DNA of 64,000 nt from Protula sp. h YS-2021. Taxonomy: Eukaryota; Annelida; Polychaeta; Sabellida; Serpulidae. Made by a program: the position numbers and the translations under genes. The stretch lies in the NCBI GenBank assembly GCA_949752745.1, contig OX457027.1, forward strand, positions 12,865,556 to 12,929,555. Reading direction: 5' to 3'. Of this stretch, positions 17,811 through 26,196 are shown one piece after another; the stretch's first letter is position 1; each line of letters begins with the position of its first letter. A model generated the notes under the pieces. The model was not told the DNA's origin. It saw only the letters and a program-made list of their open reading frames with translations, and ran no database searches.

Positions 17811-19262
17811 ATGGAGAATCTTGTGCTATTCAGCGGTCACAAGGACGTTCTTTCAAATATGTTTCCAACACGACTTGAAAAGTATGGACATGTGTTCAAC
17901 TCGAGTGAAGCGTTGTATCAATATGAGAAAGCAGTTTTTCATCACCGCCAAGATAATGCTTCAGCCTTGCTTCCTGTAGAAATGGATATGAAGCGAAACG
18001 TATTGCTAAAGTGATAAAGCCATGTCCTTACCAGTAAAGAGAAGTAAAATGCAAGATGTTTTACATGTTAAATTGAATCAGTGTGTATTGTTTCGCAACA
18101 AGTTAAATGTAACGGACGGACGAACGGGAACTTTGTAGAAACAAAGACGCTGCTTTTACTCCTTTCTTTTATTCATACTTCGTGTCTTATAGCAGGGTAA
18201 AGCTGCAATAATTAAACAAAATAATTATACAATAGTACAACGAAAAAAAACTTTAAGTAACAAAGATTAATTGATACAGTTTCGTTCAGTGGTACACCAA
18301 TTTAAATTTATTCAAGATATATAATGCGAGTAATTCTGGAACGACACTTCATCTGATTACAACACACATTGAACGTTCTTTCAGGTCAGAATTCTATAGC
18401 TGAAACACATTTCAAGTTCTTTAAGTATGCCGACATGTACATAGCATCTGTTTTACTGAAATAAACTAACGCATTACATGAATACTAACCGACGTTGGGC
18501 CTTTCATGTCTCTACATGCCCCTTTAATTTGCCCTTAGGTTACTTCATTTCTGCAAAGATTAATATTAAACTTAAAACTGGAACACTTTGGTTTCTGAAT
18601 TTTATTATTCGAACAGAATTTACTACCGGAATCCAATAGCTTGAAATCTTTTATTTAGACACAAACAGTGTATTCAATCAACTCAATATCAACTTGAAAT
18701 TCAGAAATTTAAACAGAGTTCAATACTGATATAACTACATTTAATTTTGGCACAAATACAATTTTAGAGAACTTATTTCAATAAATAAATAAACAAAAGC
18801 CTATTAATCATACCTTGAGCGACGCCAAAAAATTGCATCCGTTTTACAAACTTAAAATTTATTTCATTTATTTTACATGCTTTCACCGCGTGTTCTTTGT
18901 GCGTTCTGATGTCATATGAAACTGAAATGCGCTTCAAAGGTATTTATGTTGAATTCTAGAAACACGCCGTCACGCAGACTGAACACTCCTAATTTAAACA
19001 AAGTTGATATGACGTGACCATGTTAAACAGCTACACCACCTAGCGCGGAAATAAAGAATTAGACAAATTTCGCGGGAACAAACTAGATCGCATACCCAAT
19101 TAAAGACTACAATCTTAACATTAAAAGAATGTAAAGACAAAACTTTAGTTGAAGCAACGTATGATCACTGGTGGGGAGCTGGTGTAAAACAAGTGTCATC
19201 TCCTTCATATCCTGGTCAGAATATTATGGGAAAGTTGTTAGAAATGTTGTGTGAGACTTGAT
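17811..19262 (+). pseudogene. NADAR-domain gene of element 2, frameshifted and split by a solo LTR
   Basis: ATG 17811 opens LVLFSGHKDVLSNMFPT and then FNSSEALYQYEKA, the N-terminal half of a NADAR domain. Similarity then jumps frame near 17985 (EAKRIAKVIKP) and again near 18035 (KMQDVLHVKLNQC). It stops at 18107, where a solo LTR is inserted, and resumes at 19126 with KTLVEATYDHWWGAGV and GQNIMGKLLE, the C-terminal NADAR motif, ending at 19262. So at least two frameshifts plus one insertion break it. It is only distantly similar to the element 1 NADAR gene and lies at a different place in the element, near the integrase. Confidence 0.75.
18108..19120. mobile_element. Solo LTR (1013 bp) with TTAAA target duplication
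   Basis: The segment begins TGTAACGGAC and ends ATCTTAACA. It is flanked by identical pentamers TTAAA at 18103-18107 and 19121-19125. TG...CA ends with a 5-bp duplication are the signature of LTR retrotransposons. The element sits exactly between two halves of a NADAR domain, which independently proves insertion. There is no coding content and no second LTR, so it is a solo LTR left by recombination. It is not related to the gypsy LTRs at 32539 and 40360 as far as I can see. Confidence 0.85.
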
Positions 19263-19368
19263 GTGCAGACGTGTTGACATGTAAATTTGAAGTGTGTTAA
19301 GTGAGCAACAACTGGAAAAAAGTTGCTGAACTTGACAGACTTGTGCTGCATTGATTCAAGACTGCATA
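19263..19368 (+). promoter_or_regulatory. Short spacer before the 19369 gene
   Basis: About 100 bases with no clear TATA box and no gene. Confidence 0.3.
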
Positions 19369-19701
19369 ATGGCAGACATGACATTGAGACAATATATTGT
19401 GCAAAAAGCTTATTGTGAAGAAATGTAATTAGCTGTAAAAAAGTTTGCATATTTAGTATGTCCTGCTTGTCAACATGAAGAGTGTCAAGAACATACTTGT
19501 CATGCTGCATGTGTTTATACATATTGGAATGAAGCTAAATATTACATTCATTTAGATAAAGTGTTAGAGAATGCAAATCAACGTTGTGAGAAATATGGTG
19601 TAGATGCTATTACATTGGACGAACTCAGTAATTGGTTAGTGTTCATTGAAGACCAATGGTCTCCAGTTATTCATACCATTGTATCTATACTTGATTTGTA
19701 A
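19369..19701 (+). pseudogene. Unknown Cys-rich small protein (in-frame stop at codon 20)
   Basis: The frame from ATG 19369 has 110 codons with one in-frame TAA at 19426-19428. It contains CPACQHEECQEHTCHAAC, a possible zinc-binding cluster, then a helical acidic C-terminus with two Trp. It lies between the NADAR pseudogene and the integrase. No family was recognised. Confidence 0.5.
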
Positions 19702-19789
19702 ATATATGTTAGTTAAGTGATGTTAATTAAGTTGTGTTGGTTGAGTTATAAATAAAAGTGTTCTGTTGAAAAAGTGTTTTTCATTCATC

Positions 19790-20797
19790 ATGTCAACGTG
19801 GAAAGACTACTTGACCAATATTTACTTCAAACCTGGACAGCCTGGAGCATTTGCTGGTCCTTACAAACTGTATCACATCTTAAGAAAACATAATCAACCA
19901 GTCACACATTCACAAGTGAAGAAATGGCTGCAGGATCAAGATGCTTTCAGTTTACTACAACCTGTATAATACAGGTTCAAAAGACAACGTGTCATTACAC
20001 GTGGTATTGATGATATGTGGGATATTGATTTGGCTGATATGGGAAACATAGCTCCCTATAATGATGACATACGCTTTTTACTCATTGTCATTGATGTGTT
20101 TTCCAAATATGTATGGGTACAGCCAATACCTAATAAATCACATACCAGCGTCATACAAGCCTTTCAAAAGATTTTTCATGACACATGACGAAGACCACGA
20201 ACTCTTAGGTCTGATAAAGGAACAGAATTTAAAAATAGATGGGTAAAAGCATTTTTGAAGAAAGAGGGAATTCATGCTTATACCACAAAGAATGAAACCA
20301 AAGCCAACTTTGCTGAAAGAGTCATTCGCACTCTAAAGGGAATGATGTATCGGTACTTTCCACATAATCAAACTTACCGTTACTTAGACATTCTTCCAGA
20401 CTTGGTGTACAATTACAACCAACGACCTCATGGTTCTCTTCCTAATAAATATGCTCCTGCAGAGATTCGTAAAGACAACGAATCAAAAGTGTGGAAGTAT
20501 ATGTATGTCGACAAACTGAAATTGAAACCGAAGAAGAAGAAGTACAAATTTAACATTGGTGATCATGTTCGTATTTACCACATCAAATACGTGTTTCAAC
20601 GAGATTATCACATCAAATGGACGCAAGAAGTCTTCATTGTCACACATCGTTGTAAGAAGCAAGGAATACATTTATATCGTATGAAAGACTTTTTAGACGA
20701 AGATATTGATGGGCATTTCTATGAGGAAGAACTGCAGAAAGTGACCAAAGATATTGAATCTATTTATAGAATTGAAAAAGTAACAGACGAGGTGTGA
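19790..20797 (+). pseudogene. Polinton integrase (retroviral-type, RVE fold), two in-frame stops
   Basis: One frame from ATG 19790 (MSTWKDYLTNIYF) to 20797 holds about 335 codons with in-frame TAA at about 19967 and TGA at about 20186. The N-terminal part has GPYKLYHILRKH, typical of Polinton integrases. The catalytic core shows the three acidic residues in context: WDIDLADM, then LRSDKGTEFKN, then NFAERVIRTLKGMM (D, D, E). YNQRPHGSLPNKYAPAEI follows, and the C-terminal domain has FNIGDHVRI like a chromo/SH3-type module. The enzyme would integrate the element with a 6-bp duplication. This copy cannot make a full protein. Confidence 0.9.
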
Positions 20798-20870
20798 AAG
20801 AATTATTTGTCAAATGGTTAGGTTGGCCAAACAAGTTTAACAGTTGGGTGAAAGAAACAGACATTCAAAA

Positions 20871-21502
20871 ATGAAGCATCCATTTACATGTTTAGTCTCT
20901 GGACCTACAGGCAGTGGCAAAACGTCTCTGGTGAAAGAAATTCTAGAACAAAAGTTGATTAAACCCTCTCCAAAAAGCATTTTTACAAGGGAATGAAAGG
21001 CGTGGAATTTTACCAAGGCATTCCAGATGACATTGAAGGGCGCTTTAACCCGAAAAAACCAAACTTACTTATCATTGATGACTTAATGACCAAATGTCAT
21101 AGTGATGAGCGTATGACATGTCTCTTTAGTGTTGGCAGCAGTCATCAAAATCTAAGCATTATCTTTATTGTGCATAATTTATTCCATCATGGGAAAGAGA
21201 TGCGAAATGTTAGTTTGAATTTACATTATATCATTCTGTTTAAAAATCCTAGAGATAGTCAACAAATTAGTACATTGACGCGGCAAATGTATCCTGGAAG
21301 ATCTCAATTTCTCATAGAAGCCTATCAAGATGCTACCAGCAAACCCCATGGTTATTTATTCATTGATTTAAAACCAAAGACAAATGATCAACTACGTATT
21401 CGTACAGGTATTTTACCAAAAGATACGCATTATGTATATATTGATAAAGCAGTGTATGAACAAGAACCAACTCATTTAACCATTCGCAGTCAAGATGTCT
21501 AA
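20871..21502 (+). pseudogene. FtsK/HerA-type packaging ATPase of Polinton (frameshift and small deletion)
   Basis: ATG 20871 opens HPFTCLVSGPTGSGKTSLVKE, with Walker A GPTGSGKT. Reading breaks at about 20990, where a short stretch expected between the Walker A region and GVEFYQGIP appears to be missing and the frame changes. The continuing frame (20993-21502) has Walker B NLLIIDDLM and the sensor region FIVHNLFH, followed by NPRDSQQISTLTRQM. The family packages DNA into icosahedral capsids of the PRD1/adenovirus lineage. The stop overlaps the start of the next gene. Confidence 0.85.
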
Positions 21503-21821
21503 ACGTATTCGAGCGAACCAACCGTTTCTTCACTTGCTTGCACGCAGTGGACCTAAACGACGTAAATCCTTGCTACAGTAAGCTACAAAGGAGGAATTAA
21601 CAAGCTTGTTTGAAATTTGTTTAAATATATTGCGAGGACATTTACCCTTAAGCTCAAAACGGTTTAAGGAATTCAAGCGTGAACGTCATACGTTACGTAC
21701 TCTAGCAGATAACAAGATATCACTTCAAGGAAAAAGGAAGTTGATTAATCAGAAAGGAGGATTCATTGAAGCTATTGCTAAATTTGCATTGCCCTTGTTA
21801 GCTCAACTGCTGTTAAAATGA
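21495..21821 (+). pseudogene. Basic core-like virion protein of Polinton (one in-frame stop)
   Basis: The ATG at 21495 overlaps the ATPase stop. The frame runs to 21821 (108 codons) with an in-frame TAA at 21579. It is strongly basic: MSKRIRANQPFLHLLARSGP at the start, KEFKRERHTLRTLADNK in the middle, and a short hydrophobic tail AIAKFALPLLAQLLLK. Proteins of this pattern sit at this position in many Polintons and may condense DNA or link it to the capsid. The downstream gene starts within its last codon (ATGA overlap). Confidence 0.65.
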
Positions 21822-22378
21822 AATATACTATGAAAATGGTCCTCATTCCTGAATATGAATACAAACTGTTATTAGAAAAGAAAAATTATATCAAAACAAA
21901 AGTCAATACTCTTTTACGTGGGAAACGAACGCGTGAAAAGGCTATGGAAATGTCTCAACTTCTTGGCCGTCATTTACGAACAAGTCAGTCTAGGCAAAAG
22001 TTATCATCATCCAATGCTGAAAAACCAGAAAAGCTATTTTTAAGTCATTTTCAACCTATCTATCATGGAAAAGTAATACAACTTTTAGCAGAACTGAAGA
22101 AACATGGTGTTAAATGGACAGACAAGAATGAACTTGTGTTGAAAACGGGTGATATTATCACAAATTCCAACATTGTTGATTTGATGAAAGAAGCATTGGT
22201 GGCGACAAAAAGAAAAGAACGAGCCATAACACGTGGTTGGCATCCATTTATCCAGGAAATTGTAGATGCTAATATTCCAAAAACAATGTTTAGTAAAAAG
22301 ACCACTCGTGAGGACATTACAACAGAAATGAAACAGCGTCAACAAAGACAGTTTCCTGAAGGATGGGAAAATTTTTAG
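21818..22378 (+). CDS. Conserved Polinton protein, Lys-rich, unknown function
   Basis: Intact 186-residue frame overlapping the previous stop by four bases. It has a helical basic N-terminus (KNYIKTKVNTLLRGKRTREKA), then a compact part with KVIQLLAELKKHGVKW and VLKTGDIITNSNIVDLMK resembling a helix-turn segment, then a charged tail. Polintons commonly encode a protein of this kind between the core-like and capsid genes. It could be a scaffold or nucleic-acid-binding protein. I do not recognise a named family. Confidence 0.6.
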   Translation: MKYTMKMVLIPEYEYKLLLEKKNYIKTKVNTLLRGKRTREKAMEMSQLLGRHLRTSQSRQKLSSSNAEKPEKLFLSHFQPIYHGKVIQLLAELKKHGVKWTDKNELVLKTGDIITNSNIVDLMKEALVATKRKERAITRGWHPFIQEIVDANIPKTMFSKKTTREDITTEMKQRQQRQFPEGWENF

Positions 22379-22602
22379 CATGGCTGAAAGAGCTATGTTG
22401 TCAAGAAACAACAATTCCTGTGAAGATCAGATGTACAAGTGCGTGTTGTGAAGGAGAAGTCATAGACACTGTAGACCATGTGAGACATCATGTGAGACAT
22501 CATGATGTGAAAGATGATGAGAAACATCATTTACATACTTGTTCGAATGGTGCGCGCTATTGTGAAGTATATAGACAACGTCAGCGCACCTATACCATTT
22601 AG
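22363..22602 (+). CDS. Small Cys/His-rich protein
   Basis: 79-residue intact frame whose ATG lies inside the end of the preceding gene. It has CCQ, then CTSACCEGE and a repeated VRHH motif, then HHLHTC. The pattern suggests metal binding. It ends 8 bases before the minor capsid start. No family was recognised. The tight packing supports a real gene. Confidence 0.45.
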   Translation: MGKFLAWLKELCCQETTIPVKIRCTSACCEGEVIDTVDHVRHHVRHHDVKDDEKHHLHTCSNGARYCEVYRQRQRTYTI

Positions 22603-22610
22603 TTCCCATC

Positions 22611-23714
22611 ATGGAGTCGAATAGTTTTTACATTACTTTGCCTAGCAATGCTAGTTTGAACTATTATCCCAACAACAAGGCTTCGAATTATCAAATTCGT
22701 ATGCCTCGAACCATTTATATGAACGGAAAATATGAAGTGGCTTTAGCTGAAATTCAATATCCACATACATGGACAACTATGAGACATGGCATGGACTATT
22801 CTATTCAGTTTCGACAACAACCTCTGACAGAGACACTTGACACTATCAATATACCTTATGGCTGCTATAGATCCATACAAGAAATATGCCAGGCAGTGAA
22901 TGAAGAAGCGACTAATTCTATGAAAGATGATCTTAAAGAACCTATTCGGATAAAGTATGATAAAATTAGACGACGCGTGTTTCTATTTCTAAATTATGGC
23001 TTTGAAGTGTCATTCTCCGCTGGATTAGCTGAGATTTTAGGATTTATCCCAGATCAATGGTACACTGAAACATGCACAGCTGAACATAAAGCTGATGTGA
23101 AACAGGGATTTTATACACTTTATGTGTATTGTAGCATTTGTGAACCACAAGTTGTTGGTGATTATTATGTTCCCTTACTACGTTCTGTTGAAATACAAGG
23201 CCATGATGGTGAGATTATCATGAAAACGTACGGTGAACCGCATTATGTTCCTGTAAACACATCCAAATTTAACGTGATAGAAATGAATATTAAGGACGAC
23301 ACAGGCCATAATGTTCCATTTCAAACTGGAAAGGTGATTTGTAAAACTTCATTTTCGACCAAAAGCAATATGAAAGCTTATACACACGATCCGTCTGCAT
23401 ATCGCAACCATTTTCTTCGTCAAGTGGACGGGGAATTACCAGGATTCAAAGGAGCGCGAATCCAATATGGCGATGGTATTGGTTCAATACTGGGATCATT
23501 GGCTCGCAAAGCTATTCCACTACTTAAGTCTGGGGCTAAGATCGTTGCGCCACATCTTAAGAAGGCTGTAAAGAATGTCGCGAAAGATGTTAAGGGCCGA
23601 GTAGTAGAACGTGTGTTTGGTGAACAAAAGCGCGTGCAACCGATGAAACGTGCCAGAAGACGAAAAACAGCTAGACGGATAACATCAAAACACATTAAAA
23701 AATATATCTTTTAA
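22611..23714 (+). CDS. Minor capsid protein (penton-type single jelly roll) with basic amphipathic C-terminus
   Basis: Intact frame of 367 residues. The N-terminus FYITLPSNASLNYYPNNKAS followed by YEVALAEIQYPHTW is characteristic of Polinton penton-like proteins. The body is beta-rich. The last 80 residues change character: IGSILGSLARKAIPLLKSG then basic helices and an Arg/Lys tail RARRRKTARR. This glycine-rich amphipathic plus basic end recalls adenovirus pVI-like and parvovirus-like membrane-active or nuclear-targeting segments, but the link is inferred from pattern. Three bases separate it from the major capsid gene. Confidence 0.85.
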   Translation: MESNSFYITLPSNASLNYYPNNKASNYQIRMPRTIYMNGKYEVALAEIQYPHTWTTMRHGMDYSIQFRQQPLTETLDTINIPYGCYRSIQEICQAVNEEATNSMKDDLKEPIRIKYDKIRRRVFLFLNYGFEVSFSAGLAEILGFIPDQWYTETCTAEHKADVKQGFYTLYVYCSICEPQVVGDYYVPLLRSVEIQGHDGEIIMKTYGEPHYVPVNTSKFNVIEMNIKDDTGHNVPFQTGKVICKTSFSTKSNMKAYTHDPSAYRNHFLRQVDGELPGFKGARIQYGDGIGSILGSLARKAIPLLKSGAKIVAPHLKKAVKNVAKDVKGRVVERVFGEQKRVQPMKRARRRKTARRITSKHIKKYIF

Positions 23715-23717
23715 ATC

Positions 23718-25076
23718 ATGTCTCTCATTCATAATCATTCGTGTGAATGTAGTCTTTCTCCATTGGAATGGTTTCACGTACCACCGACGCAAACTGCTGT
23801 AGAGAAAAGTTATAATGTCGACTATCAACCACTCACTACCATTAGAGAAGGCGCTCCAATAGAATTCGACATTCCTGCCAGTACAGAAGAATATCTAGAT
23901 TTAAAGAACAGCAAACTTCATATTGTATGTCGCATTCTAAAGGCCGATGGAACAGCTTGTGGCGCAGATGATAATGTCTCTTGCATCAATGATGTGTTTA
24001 ATGGGTTATGGTCTAATATTGAATTGTTTCTGAATGATCGTTTGGTTTCTCATAGCAACAATACTCATGGTTATACCAGCATTATCTCTCATCTCATCAA
24101 TGATTCGGAAGAAAGTCTCCATTCTGAGCGCTCTATGCGTCTCATGTACAAGGATACTGCTGGGTCAATGAATAGTTATGAGGTGAAAAGACCTAATCAT
24201 GAACAATATGTATCCGGGTTTCATGTCAATGCTGACGGTGGTGACTTGACTGAGCAAGGAAACAATGGCTTACATAATCGTTATTTGCATACACTTCTTA
24301 GCCGTCATTTTATGCTCACAGGTGGTTTAAGGATAGATTTGTTTGAGCAGGATCGTTATCTTCCTAATGGCATCAGTTTGAAATTGCGTTTCCATAGACA
24401 AAAAGATGAATATGTATTGATGGCTGCAGATAATACCTATAAGGTAGAAGTGAAAGAGGCATTTTTAACCATTCGCAAAGTGAGGGTGAGTCCAGGTATT
24501 CAGTTAGGACATACAGATGCATTGATGAAAAGTCCTGCCAAGATAATTATCACTAGAAAAAAATGTAAAGTGTTGGCTATTCCAGCAGGATTTCAGTCTT
24601 TTGTGATCTTTTTGGGTCAATTACCAAATCGCATTGTCGTTGGTATGGTTCATAATGAAGCCTTTGGTGGATCAGTATTGAGGAATCCATATGATTTCAA
24701 ACATTTTGATCTGGACTATATGCAACTGTACATGGATGGTGAACCAGTTCTATCCAAACCTCTCAAGCTTGACATTACACAGAACAAATACCTGGACGCT
24801 TTTGAAACGCTTTACAAATCGTTTGATCGATTGAATGGTGAGAAAAGTTCCATTATAAAACGGGAAGATTGGCCTAGAGGTTATGCTTTATTTTCGTTTG
24901 ACTTAACACCTGATTAAGATGGCGATGATCATTTTCCCCTGATCAAGCATGGGAATTTGCGGCTAGAAATTGCTAGGGCTTTGCAACATACAATAAATGT
25001 CATTGTCTATGCTGAATTTGACAACATTATTGAAATAAGTGCAAATCGCAGCATCCAATTCGACTACCAGTCATGA
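23718..25076 (+). pseudogene. Major capsid protein (double jelly roll) of Polinton, one in-frame stop near the end
   Basis: The frame opens at ATG 23718 and runs 399 residues to a TAA at 24915. The same frame then continues for about 52 more codons (HFPLIKHGNLRLEIA and NVIVYAEFDN) to TGA at 25074. Those residues fit the usual C-terminus of Polinton major capsid proteins, so the TAA is a nonsense mutation. Typical segments include PIEFDIPASTEEYLDLKNSK, then FNGLWSNIELFLND, HTLLSRHFMLTGGLRIDLF, and SFDLTPD. The family forms the hexameric capsid facets. The final TGA overlaps the protease ATG, a translational-coupling-like arrangement. Confidence 0.9.
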
Positions 25077-25486
25077 ACACGAAGCAGATTGATGTCATAT
25101 TGAGTCATGATGTCATGACCAAAGACTTGTTTCAAGGCGTGTTTGCCATGGACCAGTTACCATCTTTACAACGCGGCGCCTATGTCATCAACACAGATGA
25201 TCAAGATGAACCAGGAGAACATTGGGTGGCAGTGTATTATGAGAAAGACCCTGTAGAATATTTTGACTCTTATGGACTTTTACCTCTCGATGATCGTTTA
25301 GAAATGTTTTTAAGAAATGACTATATGTATAATTCCATATCATTACAAACGCCAATATCATCATCATGTGGTTTTTATTGTGTATGTCAGAGTATGTTTG
25401 ATATTGTGAATATATTAAAAAGAAAGGGTGGTGATTTTATTGTAAAGGATTTTGTATATAGACATTATAAACCATTGTTTTATTAA
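25073..25486 (+). CDS. Adenain-like cysteine maturation protease
   Basis: Intact frame of 137 residues. The catalytic arrangement is visible: His in EHWVAVYY, Asp in YFDSYG, Gln in LQTPISSSCGFYC, and Cys in the same segment. This order matches adenovirus-type (C5) and Ulp1-like proteases, which process capsid precursors. The ATG overlaps the major capsid stop by two bases. No break is seen, unlike several neighbours. Confidence 0.9.
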   Translation: MNTKQIDVILSHDVMTKDLFQGVFAMDQLPSLQRGAYVINTDDQDEPGEHWVAVYYEKDPVEYFDSYGLLPLDDRLEMFLRNDYMYNSISLQTPISSSCGFYCVCQSMFDIVNILKRKGGDFIVKDFVYRHYKPLFY

Positions 25487-25866
25487 TGTTGTAGTTAAGC
25501 TGTAGTTAAGTTGTAGTTAAGTTGTTGTTATATTAGTTAAGTTGTTGTTGTTCAAGTTTGTTAAATAAAACAACCCAAGTTGTTTACTGTGTTGTACATA
25601 CGTTTATTTACAAACTTTTATTTACAAACTTTTATTTACAAACTCTATTTACAAACACTATTTACAAACACTTAATTCTAAATTCTTAACTACAAACCCT
25701 ATTTACACTATTTACAAATTCTATTTACACTATTTACAAATTCTTAACTATTTACAAATTCTATTTACACTATTTACAAATTCTTAACTACAAACACTAT
25801 TTACAAAGTTTACAAAGTCTATTTACACTATTTACAAACTTCTATTTACACTATTTACAAACACAT
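25487..25866. repeat. Convergent-gene spacer: GTTGTAGTTAA and CTATTTACAAA tandem repeats
   Basis: First a short array of TTGTAGTTAAG units (25490-25550), then GTTAAATAAAACAACCC with an AATAAA signal at about 25563, then about 20 imperfect copies of CTATTTACAAA (25600-25865). It separates the rightward virion genes from the leftward replication genes and probably holds both polyadenylation sites. Confidence 0.75.
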
Positions 25867-26196
25867 TCATTTTTCAATACATTCATCAATGAATGCCATT
25901 TTATCTACTTTCACCTGCTTCTTCAGCATTTTCCATTCAGGTATTGTCAGCAAGATGCCCTTTTTCGTCGGACGGTTTTATCCAGTCCCCTCATCTCTGA
26001 GGTATTTGCGAATGTTCACTACTCCTTCATTGCTTTGTTTCATAATCTTGATATACTTTCCATTGCCTAGAGAAAGCATTCCATCCCACGACTGTGGTGT
26101 TGGTGTCGTCTCCACTTTTAATTTCTTGATGGTAGTGGTGGGATTTTTCACATTCATGTCTTTTACTGTATCAGCAAGAAGTGGAATAGCCATCAC
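25867..26196 (-). pseudogene. PC4-like protein of element 2 (one in-frame stop)
   Basis: On the minus strand from ATG 26196 the frame encodes a short N-terminus, then GNGKYIKIMKQSN and VVNIRKYLRDEGT, an in-frame TAA at about 25978-25980, then PTKKGILLTIPEWKMLKKQ and a charged end. The combination NIRKY...PTKKGILL...W.MLKK is the PC4/p15 fold and closely matches the nested gene at 13276-13842. It overlaps the polymerase stop by about 26 bases, so the two may be co-transcribed. PC4-like proteins bind single-stranded DNA; a role beside a protein-primed polymerase is plausible. Confidence 0.75.

Noticed and set aside
19790..25076. Alternative genetic code or programmed stop readthrough in element 2
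   Set aside because: Stops of all three kinds are involved, and frameshifts, deletions and an LTR insertion also break the element, so simple decay explains it.
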